A stretch of DNA of 64,000 nucleotides from Paenibacillus thalictri (GTDB lineage Bacteria > Bacillota > Bacilli > Paenibacillales > NBRC-103111): NCBI RefSeq assembly GCF_004307995.1, contig NZ_SIRE01000025.1:1-64000 (forward strand), given 5' to 3'. The notes under the pieces were generated by a model. It saw nothing but the letters and a program-made list of their open reading frames with translations, was not told the origin of the DNA and made no database searches. Position numbers and translations under genes: made by a program. This document shows positions 41,478 through 50,701 of the stretch, piece by piece (position 1 is the stretch's first letter; each line of letters starts with the position of its first letter).

Positions 41478-42953
41478 CTAGTCTCTCACAATAACAACCG
41501 TACCCGTGTCCTGATCCCAGCCAACGATGCCGCCAAGCTGCTCGGCAATAAAACGGACCGGCACAAACGTCAAGCCGTTTGTCAATTCGGGCGCGCTTTC
41601 CAATTTCTTAAAAACCCCGTTGACCGAAGCCGTCTGATTGCCGATGGTCATAATGATTTTGACGCCGCGCAGTTCATCGTTGATTTTCACCTGCTTGGTC
41701 GCTTCATCCCAATCCACGTCGGCGTCAAGCTGTTCCGATACGAAACGCGCGGGTACAAAAACCGTGCCGTTTTTGTTGTACGGAGCAGCGGCGTTTCTGC
41801 CTGAGTTATCCATCACCAGCCGGATATCTTTGTTGGTGATTCTGAAATCTTCCTTCAGCACCTTGTAAGCGAGCGATTTCGGATCAAACGAAGCTAACAG
41901 CTTGGACGGGTTGATCGCGCCGGTAAACTCCGCAATCCCGGTTTTGAACAGATCGACTTTCTCCATCTCCACCGGTTTGTTTATATTCCACATTTCCGAA
42001 TTCATCGTTACCTTGACCCCAGCCAATCCTTCCCATTCCTCCGGAGGCAGCTCTAGCTTAAGCTCATAAGCCGATTTGCGGATCAGATTGTTGCTGTCGA
42101 TGTAAATATCCGCGGCAAGGGACTGCTTGTTGTTCAGCAGCGGGCTCACCTTCTTGCCTTTGTCTGTGGACAAAAACTCGTCTACCGTATTTTTGCTGTT
42201 CAAGAAACCCATAACCAGACCGACGACAAACGATTTATTGTCAAGAAACGGCACGTCGATACCCAGTGCATCCGATAAAAGATTAGAGTCCTGAGAGCCG
42301 GCGAATATGTCGTACAGCTGTCCGATCAAACTTTTGGTCGAATCATCATCGGACAAATTGGCCAGTAATCCTTTGACCCACGTCGTCAATTCCGCTCCGT
42401 TTAATTCGGCGTGCACATTTTTCAACGTCAACATTTCATCATGAATCGGTAAATTCACCGACTTCGTTATAAAACGGGACGGATTCGGCATATTTTGAGC
42501 CAATGACACCATCAGCTGATTGCTGAAATTCGTCAATTGGCCGGACAACTGCTCACCCTTCGCTTTATCCCCGGCATAACGGATGACGATAGGTTTCTTT
42601 GATCCTTCCGTCTGAATCATGATATCCGTACCGGAGGCGTTTACCATAAACGGAATATTCCCTTTTGCAAACGCCAGCTCGCCCTTAAAGGACATATGCT
42701 GCATGTCCTGGGTTTTCACCTCGCTGAGCGTCAGTTTAAAGGCCCCCAGCAGATCCGCCCATTTCTTCGTTTCTCCGCTTAATTCCACTTTATCGTCAGG
42801 AAGCAAAGTGATTGCAATCGTACGTGTACTTTCGCCGGAGGTCGCCGTAAGCGAGTTTTTCATCGCTTGGTTCATGTTGATCCCGTCCAACGTTTGACAG
42901 CCGCTTAAGATCAGCAGCAGCGCAACAGTCAGGCAGGCGATCCATTTTTTCAT
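41478..42953 (-). CDS. Lipoprotein with copper-amine-oxidase N-like domains
   Basis: A 491-residue exported lipoprotein. A signal peptide ends in LILSGC (lipobox, Cys 19), followed by a long helical/beta region of unknown fold (25-370) and a C-terminal Cu_amine_oxidN1-type module (about 375-491) with two copies of the fold pattern VFVPARFVSEQLDADVDWD and FVPVRFIAEQLGGIVGWD. Those modules are common surface domains in Paenibacillus and are not catalytic alone. Single-gene unit, convergent with SPFH-Arc. Function is unknown; an envelope role is likely. Confidence 0.85.
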   Translation of the reverse strand: MKKWIACLTVALLLILSGCQTLDGINMNQAMKNSLTATSGESTRTIAITLLPDDKVELSGETKKWADLLGAFKLTLSEVKTQDMQHMSFKGELAFAKGNIPFMVNASGTDIMIQTEGSKKPIVIRYAGDKAKGEQLSGQLTNFSNQLMVSLAQNMPNPSRFITKSVNLPIHDEMLTLKNVHAELNGAELTTWVKGLLANLSDDDSTKSLIGQLYDIFAGSQDSNLLSDALGIDVPFLDNKSFVVGLVMGFLNSKNTVDEFLSTDKGKKVSPLLNNKQSLAADIYIDSNNLIRKSAYELKLELPPEEWEGLAGVKVTMNSEMWNINKPVEMEKVDLFKTGIAEFTGAINPSKLLASFDPKSLAYKVLKEDFRITNKDIRLVMDNSGRNAAAPYNKNGTVFVPARFVSEQLDADVDWDEATKQVKINDELRGVKIIMTIGNQTASVNGVFKKLESAPELTNGLTFVPVRFIAEQLGGIVGWDQDTGTVVIVRD

Positions 42954-43076
42954 CGTTCCTCACCCTCTTTCCAACTTTTTTAAAATAAAACACCACTATT
43001 TAATTACTAGACTTGCCGCCCGATTCCTTCCGGAAAATCGCAAAAGATTTGAATATCCGGCGACAAATCGCTCCGT

Positions 43077-43952
43077 TTATGAATAAATCGGCGGCACCAA
43101 GGCGTGATCGCGGAATTGCTTCGGCGTAAAGCCGGTCACCTTCTTAAACAGCCGGCAAAAATAAGAAAAGTTGGCGATCCCGACACGCGCTCCGACATGC
43201 TCGATCGGCAGCGTATCGGTACTCAGCAAATAACAAGCCTGCCGAATGCGGCGGGCGATTAAATAATCGGAGATGCTGCTGCCGGTTTCCTCCCGGAACA
43301 GATGAGAGATATGGTGGCGGGACAAATGAAGTTCCTCTGCCAGCTTGCCCAGATCAAACGGTTCCGCGTAACGCTGCTCCAGATAATGCATAATCGTCTC
43401 GGAGTGCCTTGCGCTCCTCACCGCGGCTGCCGGTCCGGATTGGCTGCTGAGCAGCATCCCCAGCACATCCAGCAGTTGAACAACCATCAATGAGGCGTTC
43501 TCAAACAACTCCTTGCCTCTGCCCAACGATAAGCTGTTGTGATAATGAGCAAGCATCGCGTTAATATAAGGCTCGCTGTCTCCCATCCGGACACTTTGGC
43601 TGGACATGCCGCCTCTCCACAGACGTTCGAAAAACCGGTGCGCGGCGGGAAACATGTTGACAAACGGAACAAGCGCGGTCGGCTCAAACGTCACGACAGT
43701 CCGCTCGTAAGGCGAATGTTCGCTAACTTCAAAGTGCACTCTATGCAGTTGGTAAGGTTGGATGCACAGCGCCGTGCCCGATTCGAGCGGCTGCAGCTTA
43801 CTGTTGATTACGACATGCCCCTTGCCTTGATGGACAATCAAAAGCTCGATGCCTTGATGATAATGATAGAACCCGTCGTAGTCGCCGATGGAATAATCCC
43901 GGTATTTGATGTGAATCGGATTCTGATGCAAATTGAAATAAGCCATTTTCAT
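43077..43952 (-). CDS. AraC family regulator with cupin sensor
   Basis: A 291-residue regulator. The N-terminal cupin (about 20-120; YHYHQGIELLIVHQGKGHV) is the likely effector site and the C-terminal pair of helix-turn-helix motifs (about 190-285; LAEELHLSRHHISHLFREETG and VGIANFSYFCRLFKKVTG) is the AraC/XylS DNA-binding domain. The His-rich cupin strand resembles sugar-sensing regulators such as those of rhamnose or arabinose operons. No sugar operon adjoins it, so the target is unknown. RBS GAGGAG. Confidence 0.9.
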   Translation of the reverse strand: MKMAYFNLHQNPIHIKYRDYSIGDYDGFYHYHQGIELLIVHQGKGHVVINSKLQPLESGTALCIQPYQLHRVHFEVSEHSPYERTVVTFEPTALVPFVNMFPAAHRFFERLWRGGMSSQSVRMGDSEPYINAMLAHYHNSLSLGRGKELFENASLMVVQLLDVLGMLLSSQSGPAAAVRSARHSETIMHYLEQRYAEPFDLGKLAEELHLSRHHISHLFREETGSSISDYLIARRIRQACYLLSTDTLPIEHVGARVGIANFSYFCRLFKKVTGFTPKQFRDHALVPPIYS

Positions 43953-44156
43953 CGATTGCCAGCTCCTCAGCGGTCGTCTAAAAAGCGCAATACAGTGACA
44001 TTTTTGAGCAATCCAATATGACTTCGGGATTCGATTGTTTGCTATTATTTTAGCATACAGAAGCTTACTGCGGTTATGACTTTAGTGTAATTGTCACTGT
44101 GTTGTTTTGTTTGGCGTAATCCGGGGCTGCTGTCATTATTTCCGGGGAGTGATGAT

Positions 44157-44534
44157 ATGGCCTTGCACGATTTGGTGACCGAGTCGGAATTATCGTGCAT
44201 TTTGGACGGGATCAAAGATTTTCTCGTCGAGACGTATCAAATTACTGGCGATGAAGCTTCACGGATTGCCACAAGCGGGGAAGCGCTGGCGGACGATTAC
44301 TTATACGACTATTCGCCTTATTTGGAATGGCTCGCCTCGATCCGCCAATATATCGGCGACACGTTCGAACAGCAATCCGCCAAGGAAATTGAAAACGAAT
44401 GCGAAGAAACGCGGCGGATGGTGAAGGACGCAGCGGTTTGGCTGGCCTTTGAATGCGCCAAGCGCTACTACAACAACTCCAGCTTCGAACTCGCCAGAAA
44501 CCGCCAAGGCGCCGGCAACAGCCGCTGCAAATGA
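44157..44534 (+). CDS. Conserved-looking small helical protein, unknown
   Basis: A 125-residue cytosolic protein, acidic and mainly helical (ELSCILDGIKDFLVETYQI; YLEWLASIRQYIGDTF; EENECEETRRMVKDAAVWLAF-type helices), with a basic C-terminal tail. No metal, nucleotide or catalytic motif that I can identify. ATG 44157 follows GGGGAG; the frame also has an earlier ATG at 44091 without RBS. Divergent from the AraC gene, convergent with another small gene and ended by a strong bidirectional terminator. Confidence 0.65.
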   Translation: MALHDLVTESELSCILDGIKDFLVETYQITGDEASRIATSGEALADDYLYDYSPYLEWLASIRQYIGDTFEQQSAKEIENECEETRRMVKDAAVWLAFECAKRYYNNSSFELARNRQGAGNSRCK

Positions 44535-44537
44535 AAC

Positions 44538-44575
44538 AGCCCCTCCCGCCATCTTGGCGCAGAGGGGCTTGCTTT
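44538..44575. terminator. bidirectional terminator
   Basis: AGCCCCTC (44538-44545) pairs with GAGGGGCT (44562-44569), with inner GCCA/TGGC, then TTGCTTTG. It lies between the convergent small genes at 44157 and 44590. Confidence 0.75.
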
Positions 44576-44589
44576 GCTGGGACCGGCGA

Positions 44590-44868
44590 TTAATCCACGT
44601 AACCGGCAACGCCTTTTTCCATCAAATAATCCATCTCCAGGTCCAAAATCGTTTCGATCGTCAGCTCGTCCAACTTGACGTCGCGGCGGCTCAAGATGTA
44701 ATCCACCAATTCATCGCTGTCGATATCCACTTCGCCTTTGGCATCCTCTTGAGCGCTGTCGATAAACTGCTGCGCGTGCCCCAGAACAAGCTTGATTGTG
44801 CCGATATCCACTTTCACTTTCGCCGCGATATATTCCAATAACTCTTGCTCGTTGATCGTTTCGCTCAT
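44590..44868 (-). CDS. Small acidic helical protein, unknown
   Basis: A 92-residue very acidic protein with an internal repeat-like pattern of Asp/Glu-rich helices (DIDSDELVDYILSRRDVK; LDELTIETILDLEMDYL). AAAAGGAG lies upstream of the ATG at 44868. It may be cotranscribed with the flippase gene 71 bases upstream. No family recognised; no DNA-binding or catalytic motif seen. Confidence 0.6.
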   Translation of the reverse strand: MSETINEQELLEYIAAKVKVDIGTIKLVLGHAQQFIDSAQEDAKGEVDIDSDELVDYILSRRDVKLDELTIETILDLEMDYLMEKGVAGYVD

Positions 44869-44939
44869 GGTTTATGCAATCTCCTTTTAATTGTGGTAAA
44901 TGGTTGCTTTTCCTCTTAAGAATTTGATGGGCAAGCTCG

Positions 44940-46583
44940 TTAACCCCGCTGGCCTTGGCCGCGCTTCGGCAATCTTCCGGCAATTTTGCCTACCAGCTTA
45001 CGAATCGGGGCCGGCATATGCTGTACATCCTCCATCGTGACGGTGCGTGTCGCCATCAGCAGCAGCGGGTAAGCGGCGGTCAAGATCGCACAAGCGATCA
45101 CCGACTGCAGCAGGTTGTTCAAGACCGCATTGGCAAACGGGTTGATATACGCGGCGTTAAGCCGTTCGATCCCCCAGCCGAGCAGCGCAATCACGGCTGT
45201 CGAGCCAAGCAGTCCCCACCAGCGGGAGCCGAGCACCCGGAATTTCACCGTTTGCTTCAGCACGTACAGGTTCCATATGGTCATAACGATAAAGCAAAGT
45301 CCTGTCGCAACAATAATTCCGTATATGCCAAGGACCGGGGCAAGCAGAAAGCTGGCCAGCAGTTTGACGGCAATACCGGCCGCAACGCTGGCGACAAGCG
45401 GCTTCATCCGCCCTACGCCCATCAGCACGGCACCCGACGTTTGCATCACGATCTGGAACATCGCGCTTGCCGTCAGCAGCGTTATGATCGGGGCGGCATA
45501 CTGGATCACAACCGGAGTGCCCGCTCCGAAAATAAATCCGTTCAGCGGCCGGGCGGCGGCGCAGATGACCAGCACCATCGGCAGTCCGCTCAGCACGGAA
45601 AGCTGCAGCACGCGGCCCGTTTGCTGCGATACCTGCGCCAGATCTCCGCGCGAGTAAGCGCCGGAGACGATCGGCACCACCGATTGGCTGAGCGCAACCG
45701 CAAGAATGATCGGAATCCCGGCGAGCGACTGCGCCCGGCCGGTCAGGATACCGAGCATTTCAACCGCTTCGGCGTGGCCTGCCCGTCCTTCCAGCAGCGG
45801 TGTCACAATCGTCGAATCAATGGTATAAATAAGCGTCACGGTAATGGAGAAAATAACGATCGGAATCGATAAACGGAACAACTGGCCGTATATCGTTCTA
45901 TAGGTTATGCGGCTTTCCCCGCCGTCCCGGGCGATGCCCTCCTGCTTGTCCTTGCGGCGCAGCTTCCGGGCAAAATAAATCATCACTACAACCGCCGCCA
46001 CACTGCCGACAACACCGCCGAACGAAGCGCCGGCCGCCGCGCTCTCCAGCCCGTAGCCAAGCAGCGCATACGCAAGGGCCACCGACGCCACAACGCGGAA
46101 AATTTGCTCGATAATTTGCGACAGCCCGTTGGGCAGCATGTTTTGCCGGCCCTGAAAATAACCGCGCATGATCGCAATCAGCGGAAACAGCAGCAGCGCG
46201 GGCGCGAGCGCGCGGATCGCCGGCAGCGCCTCCGGATTACCCGCCAGATTTGCGCTCCAAGGCGCAAGCGCGTACAATGCGGCGGTCATCACAACGCCTG
46301 CGGCAAGGGAGAACAACACAGCCGCATGGTACACGCGCTCCGCTTCGGCATGTTTCCCAAGCGCCGTGCGCTCCGAGATCATCTTGCTGAGCGCACTTGG
46401 AATACCCGCGGTCGCCACAACCAGCAGCACCGAATATAAATTAAAGGCGATGCCGTACCACGCCATCCCCTTGTCCTCCAGCAAATGCACAAGCGGCACC
46501 CGCTGGACGACGCCCAGCGCACGGGCGACAAGCGCAGCAATCGTTAATATCAGCGTTCCTTTGACTAATGAATCTTTTGACAA
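44940..46583 (-). CDS. MATE-like oligosaccharide/lipid flippase (SpoVB/YtgP family)
   Basis: A 547-residue polytopic protein (14 hydrophobic helices) of the polysaccharide biosynthesis/MurJ-like (PST, MviN-related) superfamily. The N-terminus SLVKGTLILTIAALVARALG and internal RGYFQGRQNMLPNGLSQIIEQ are typical of SpoVB/YtgP/MurJ-Amj partners that flip lipid-linked sugars. The TTG at 46583 is preferred (GAGGG 8 bases upstream, family-like N-terminus). Either lipid II export or spore cortex precursor export is possible. Highly GC-rich, consistent with its neighbours. Confidence 0.86.
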   Translation of the reverse strand: MSKDSLVKGTLILTIAALVARALGVVQRVPLVHLLEDKGMAWYGIAFNLYSVLLVVATAGIPSALSKMISERTALGKHAEAERVYHAAVLFSLAAGVVMTAALYALAPWSANLAGNPEALPAIRALAPALLLFPLIAIMRGYFQGRQNMLPNGLSQIIEQIFRVVASVALAYALLGYGLESAAAGASFGGVVGSVAAVVVMIYFARKLRRKDKQEGIARDGGESRITYRTIYGQLFRLSIPIVIFSITVTLIYTIDSTIVTPLLEGRAGHAEAVEMLGILTGRAQSLAGIPIILAVALSQSVVPIVSGAYSRGDLAQVSQQTGRVLQLSVLSGLPMVLVICAAARPLNGFIFGAGTPVVIQYAAPIITLLTASAMFQIVMQTSGAVLMGVGRMKPLVASVAAGIAVKLLASFLLAPVLGIYGIIVATGLCFIVMTIWNLYVLKQTVKFRVLGSRWWGLLGSTAVIALLGWGIERLNAAYINPFANAVLNNLLQSVIACAILTAAYPLLLMATRTVTMEDVQHMPAPIRKLVGKIAGRLPKRGQGQRG

Positions 46584-46690
46584 CTTGCAGCCCTCTTCCC
46601 CAATTCCGCAAACCCATATATTGCAGATCATTTCGATATTTTAATCACTTACATATTGTAGTGCTTTCGGTAAGGAGGCGCAATGCCCTC

Positions 46691-46719
46691 TTGTCGGTCG
46701 ACATTTTTCGTGTTATGAT
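46691..46719 (+). promoter_or_regulatory. glpD promoter
   Basis: TTGTCG (46691-46696), 17-base spacer, TATGAT (46714-46719). The start near 46726 gives a leader of about 160 bases containing a terminator. Confidence 0.65.
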
Positions 46720-46778
46720 GAAATCAATCATTTATTCCATAACAAGTTAATACATCCATTCATGGGTCAGAGATCTGG

Positions 46779-46841
46779 AGAAGACCGGTGACGTGCTGTT
46801 CTGTTTTTTGAACAGTATTGTTCCGTGTCTTCTTTTTATTT
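46779..46841 (+). promoter_or_regulatory. glpD leader terminator/antiterminator (GlpP target)
   Basis: AGAAGACCGG (46779-46788) pairs with CCG-T-GTCTTCT (46823-46833) around an inner CTGTTC/GAACAG hairpin, followed by TTTTTATTTT. It is an intrinsic terminator inside the untranslated leader, 43 bases before glpD. In Bacillus, GlpP bound to glycerol-3-phosphate prevents termination at this point; glpP is downstream. Confidence 0.8.
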
Positions 46842-46883
46842 TGCCCAAAAACCATTATTTTCCTGAAAGGGGTCTTACTGCAT

Positions 46884-48542
46884 ATGAAATTTTCTTCGCA
46901 AAACCGCAGCGCCTTACTTAAAGAGATGTCTTCCAATCAACTTGATCTGCTCGTCATCGGGGGCGGCATTACCGGTGCGGGCATTGCCCTTGACGCCAAA
47001 ACACGCGGCATGAACGTCGGTCTGCTCGAAATGCAGGATTTCGGCGCAGGCACATCCAGCCGTTCCACCAAGCTGATTCACGGAGGACTCCGCTACTTAA
47101 AGCAGCTTGAAATCAAGCTGGTTGCCGAGGTCGGCAAAGAACGTGCGATTGTTTATGAAAATGCTCCCCATGTGACAACTCCCGAATGGATGCTGCTGCC
47201 GATTATCGAAGGCGGTACTTACGGCAAGCTGGCAACCTCGGTCGGTCTGTATGTGTACGATGTGCTCGCCGGAGTCAAACGCGGCGAACGCCGCAAAATG
47301 CTGAGCAAAGAAGCGACACTTAGGATGGAGCCGCTGCTCCGCACAGACAAACTGAAAGGCGGCGGTTATTATGTTGAATACCGCACCGACGACGCCCGCC
47401 TGACGATTGAGACGATGAAAGAAGCCGTTTCCCGGGGCACGTTATCCGTCAACTATACCAAGGCTGAAGAGCTCTTGTACGAAAACGGCAAAGTAGTCGG
47501 CGTACGTGCAGTCGATCAGTTGAGCGGAGAATCCTACCAAATTTACGCCAAAAAAATCGTCAACGCGGCCGGTCCTTGGGCAGACACCATCCGCGAGATG
47601 GACGGCTCCAAGAAAGGCAAACGGCTGCACCTGACCAAAGGTGTGCATCTCGTCATCGACGGCAAAAGGTTCCCGCTCAATCAGGCGATTTATTTCGATA
47701 CGCCTGACGGCCGTATGGTATTCGCCATTCCACGCGACGGCAAAACCTACATCGGCACGACCGATACGAACTATCAAGGCGATATTGCGCATCCGCGCAT
47801 GACGGCCGCCGACCGCGACTACATTGTCACCGCCGCCAATTTTATGTTCCCGACGCTCAAGCTGACCACAAACGATGTCGAGTCCAGCTGGTCCGGACTG
47901 CGGCCACTGATTCATGAAGACGGCAAATCTCCGTCCGAACTGTCGCGCAAAGATGAAATTTTCGTCGCACCGTCGGGACTTATGACGATCGCTGGCGGCA
48001 AGCTGACCGGTTACCGCAAAATGGCCGAACGGATCGTCGATCTTGTCGGCAATCAGCTGAGCCAAGAAGGCCGTGGCTCGTACCCGGCCTGTACAACGGA
48101 CCGCGTCCGCTTGTCCGGCGGCGATGTCGGCGGTTCGGCCCGATTTCGCGGTTATATCGAAGAACAAGCCAAAGCAGGCGCCAAGTGGGGAATTAACGAG
48201 CAGGAAGCCAAACAGCTTGCGCGCGCTTACGGCTCCAACGCCGCGCTGCTGTTCGAACTGCACTCGTTGCACCGCGAAGAAGCGCAAAAATGGCAAATCC
48301 CCGCGGCGGTTATGGCCATGCTGGTTTATGGCATCGAATATGAAATGGTGGCGACACCTGTCGATTTCTTTATTCGCCGCACCGGCGCGGTTTATTTCGA
48401 TATCGAGTGGGCCAAAAAGTGGAAAGCGCCGGTTATTCAATACATGGCCGACCGTTTTGGCTGGAATGATGAGCAAACCGCCGTATTAAGCGATGCGCTC
48501 GACAAGCAAATACACGATGCCGTCGTGCCCATGGAGAAATAA
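46884..48542 (+). CDS. glpD: Glycerol-3-phosphate dehydrogenase (aerobic)
   Basis: Membrane-associated flavoprotein (552 residues) oxidising glycerol-3-phosphate to dihydroxyacetone phosphate and passing electrons to menaquinone. FAD motif LLVIGGGITGAGIALDA (22-38), GTSSRSTKLIHGGLRYL (about 54-70) and the substrate Arg region SGLRPLI are visible. ATG 46884 has GAAAGGGG 11 bases upstream. The leader holds a GlpP-type terminator. No glpF or glpK is in the window, so glycerol uptake must be encoded elsewhere. Confidence 0.96.
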   Translation: MKFSSQNRSALLKEMSSNQLDLLVIGGGITGAGIALDAKTRGMNVGLLEMQDFGAGTSSRSTKLIHGGLRYLKQLEIKLVAEVGKERAIVYENAPHVTTPEWMLLPIIEGGTYGKLATSVGLYVYDVLAGVKRGERRKMLSKEATLRMEPLLRTDKLKGGGYYVEYRTDDARLTIETMKEAVSRGTLSVNYTKAEELLYENGKVVGVRAVDQLSGESYQIYAKKIVNAAGPWADTIREMDGSKKGKRLHLTKGVHLVIDGKRFPLNQAIYFDTPDGRMVFAIPRDGKTYIGTTDTNYQGDIAHPRMTAADRDYIVTAANFMFPTLKLTTNDVESSWSGLRPLIHEDGKSPSELSRKDEIFVAPSGLMTIAGGKLTGYRKMAERIVDLVGNQLSQEGRGSYPACTTDRVRLSGGDVGGSARFRGYIEEQAKAGAKWGINEQEAKQLARAYGSNAALLFELHSLHREEAQKWQIPAAVMAMLVYGIEYEMVATPVDFFIRRTGAVYFDIEWAKKWKAPVIQYMADRFGWNDEQTAVLSDALDKQIHDAVVPMEK

Positions 48543-48603
48543 ATCCTTTGTTTCTCCCGGCATGGGGAGATCAACACAACCGCAAGTTTTATCTTATACA
48601 CTT

Positions 48604-48648
48604 AAGGGAGTCCTTGACGCCGCTTGCGTCCGAGACTCCCTTTGTTTT
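48604..48648 (+). terminator. glpD terminator
   Basis: AAGGGAGTC (48604-48612) pairs with GACTCCCTT (48634-48642), then TTGTTTTG. It lies between the convergent glpD and glpP. Confidence 0.8.
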
Positions 48649-48689
48649 GCACATTCCTATTGAACGGCCGCGCCGCTGCGTTATGCTGC

Positions 48690-49244
48690 TTAAATGTAAT
48701 GCTTCCAAATATCCCGCTTTGACGTTGTTATCGCGATGGCCCCGGCTTGCAGCGCCCTGTCCGAATCTTCAATCGAGCGAATGAGCCCGCCGGCCAATAT
48801 CGGAATCGGCAGCGCCGCTTTCATCTCCGCGATAATATGCGGCATTACCCCGGGAAGCACCTCGATAAAATCGGGCTGCGTTTTTTCGGTGATCTTATAC
48901 GTCATTTCAAGCGCGGTGGAATCAAGCAAAAAATGCCGTTGGATCGCCAGCACCTTATTTTTTTTGGCCGTCGAAATGGCGCTGCTGCGGGTGGAAATAA
49001 TGCCGGCCGGCCGAATCGTTTGGCATAAAAATTCTACGGCATGTTCGTCGTTCTTCAGCCCCTCAATCAGGTCGGCATGAATCAGCAGTTTCTTCTGATG
49101 TTGCCTAGCCGTGCTGGCTATGCTTTGCAGATGGGAAATATGCGTATCGAGCAGCACCAAATAAGTATAGGGACTGGCGAGCAGCAGCTCGAAATCTTTC
49201 ATTTTGCGAACGGCAGGCAAGATACGTTGCCCAAAAAAGCTCAT
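48690..49244 (-). CDS. glpP: Glycerol-3-phosphate-responsive antiterminator
   Basis: A 184-residue TIM-barrel RNA-binding regulator. With glycerol-3-phosphate bound it lets polymerase read through terminators in glp leaders and stabilises the message. Family landmarks are FFGQRILPAVRKMKDFE at the N-terminus, LLIHADLIEGL, GIISTRSSAI, DFIEVLPGVMPHI and the phosphate-binding ILAGGLI. It lies just downstream of glpD on the opposite strand, while its leader target is upstream of glpD. RBS AGGGGGGA. Followed 13 bases upstream by the DUF456 gene on the same strand. Confidence 0.94.
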   Translation of the reverse strand: MSFFGQRILPAVRKMKDFELLLASPYTYLVLLDTHISHLQSIASTARQHQKKLLIHADLIEGLKNDEHAVEFLCQTIRPAGIISTRSSAISTAKKNKVLAIQRHFLLDSTALEMTYKITEKTQPDFIEVLPGVMPHIIAEMKAALPIPILAGGLIRSIEDSDRALQAGAIAITTSKRDIWKHYI

Positions 49245-49257
49245 CGGTTTCCCCCCT

Positions 49258-49764
49258 CTAGTTCACCCAGACCCAGATGAAGAACAAAATGACCATGATG
49301 ATCTGAAGGACCACCTTGACGACGACGCTGGAGAAAAAGCCAAGCAATGCGCCCAGACCCGAATTAACCGATTGGCGGAAGTTAGCGCCGATGATTAATT
49401 CCCCGATCATCGCTCCGAGAAACGGTCCGACAATCAGTCCCACCGCCGGAATGACAAAAGGCCCAACGATAACCCCGATCGTGCTGCCAATCGCAGACGC
49501 CCTGCTTCCGCCGAACTTTTTGACCCCAAGCGCACTGATCACATAATCCCCGATAATGACGGCGGCTACGATCGTCGACTGAATAAGCCAAAACCATAAG
49601 CCAAACGGTTCAAAGCTGATCATCAGCCCGTACACGAAAAATGCTCCGAAAATCGCAAGCACCCCGGGCAATACGGGATATACGGCTCCGAGCATCCCGA
49701 CAACAAACAATGCAATGACGAGAACCCATGCAATGATGGTTATGGTCACCTGATCTACACCCAC
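49258..49764 (-). CDS. DUF456 family membrane protein
   Basis: A 168-residue protein with four to five hydrophobic helices and Gly-rich loops (GVIVGPFVIPAVGLIVGPFLGAMIGEL split as two glycine zippers), the pattern of DUF456. Function is unknown in the family. The initiation codon is unsure: the GTG at 49764 or another GTG eight codons in, both near an AAGGGTGG site. It precedes glpP by 13 bases and may be cotranscribed. Confidence 0.82.
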   Translation of the reverse strand: MGVDQVTITIIAWVLVIALFVVGMLGAVYPVLPGVLAIFGAFFVYGLMISFEPFGLWFWLIQSTIVAAVIIGDYVISALGVKKFGGSRASAIGSTIGVIVGPFVIPAVGLIVGPFLGAMIGELIIGANFRQSVNSGLGALLGFFSSVVVKVVLQIIMVILFFIWVWVN

Positions 49765-49824
49765 CCTTATCGTGCAAAGTTCAAACCTTTAAGATCCAGC
49801 AGCGAGAAGGCCGCAACCAACACT

Positions 49825-50577
49825 CTAGGCGCCTTCCGGGCTTACTAGATGCTCCCAAATGACCCGCGCGACTCCATCCTCTTCATTGCTTGAAGTGATA
49901 AAACCCGCTTCCCGCTTGACTTCTTCTTGGGCGTTGCCCATCGCCACGCCAAGTCCCGCTTGCCGGATCATCGACATATCGTTTAAGCTGTCTCCCACTG
50001 CAACTACCTGGGACATCTCGATGCCAAGCAATTCGCATACGTCCTGCAGTCCGCTGGCCTTACTGACGCCTTTCGGATTAAGCTCCAAGTTAAACGGATG
50101 GGAATTCGTAATCTCAAGAACGTCCCAGCTTTCCAGTTCGGCGCGAATCGAAGCGAGCGCTTCGGGATTTTCGATGTGATAGCCGAATTTTAACCACTCC
50201 AGCTCGGAAATCGGCTTCTCGATCCAATTGTTTTTATTAAACACGCCTTCAACGGAATAAGCCCAGAACCATGAGTCCTGACGCAAAGCAATCTCCCTCA
50301 TCCGTTCGACAAGCCTGTGATCCAGCGTCGTTCGTTTCTGCAGCTTTTCCGGCGTTTCCCACACTTCGCCGCCATTCACCGTAACCACCGGGGATGACAA
50401 GGCCAATTCATCAATATATGCCATAATGTTGTGCAGATTCCGGCCCGTCGATAACACAACGGTGACTCCGGCTGCTTTGGCGGCCTGTATCGCCTTGCGG
50501 TTTCCTTCGGAAATCGCCTTGTCTTCGTTCAGCAGCGTACCATCCATATCCAAAGCAATCAGTTTATAATGTCCCAT
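49825..50577 (-). CDS. Cof-type HAD-superfamily phosphatase
   Basis: A 250-residue cytosolic phosphatase of the Cof/YidA (HAD IIB) group. Motif I is LDMDGTLL (nucleophile Asp 9, acid Asp 11), motif II VLSTGRN, motif IV GDSLNDMSMI with a cap domain between II and III. The product class acts on sugar phosphates or flavin precursors; substrate cannot be assigned. AGGAGGGA precedes ATG 50577. Confidence 0.9.
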   Translation of the reverse strand: MGHYKLIALDMDGTLLNEDKAISEGNRKAIQAAKAAGVTVVLSTGRNLHNIMAYIDELALSSPVVTVNGGEVWETPEKLQKRTTLDHRLVERMREIALRQDSWFWAYSVEGVFNKNNWIEKPISELEWLKFGYHIENPEALASIRAELESWDVLEITNSHPFNLELNPKGVSKASGLQDVCELLGIEMSQVVAVGDSLNDMSMIRQAGLGVAMGNAQEEVKREAGFITSSNEEDGVARVIWEHLVSPEGA

Positions 50578-50701
50578 AAGTCCCTCCTGGTGCTTTCCAT
50601 TCAGAAAGCTGGCTTCGCAAGCGCTCCCTCTTGTTCCGTTTGAAGGCAAAAGGTATGCACAAACAAGCGGTCCTTCCGCCGATGTACATACCTTGATGTC
50701 G

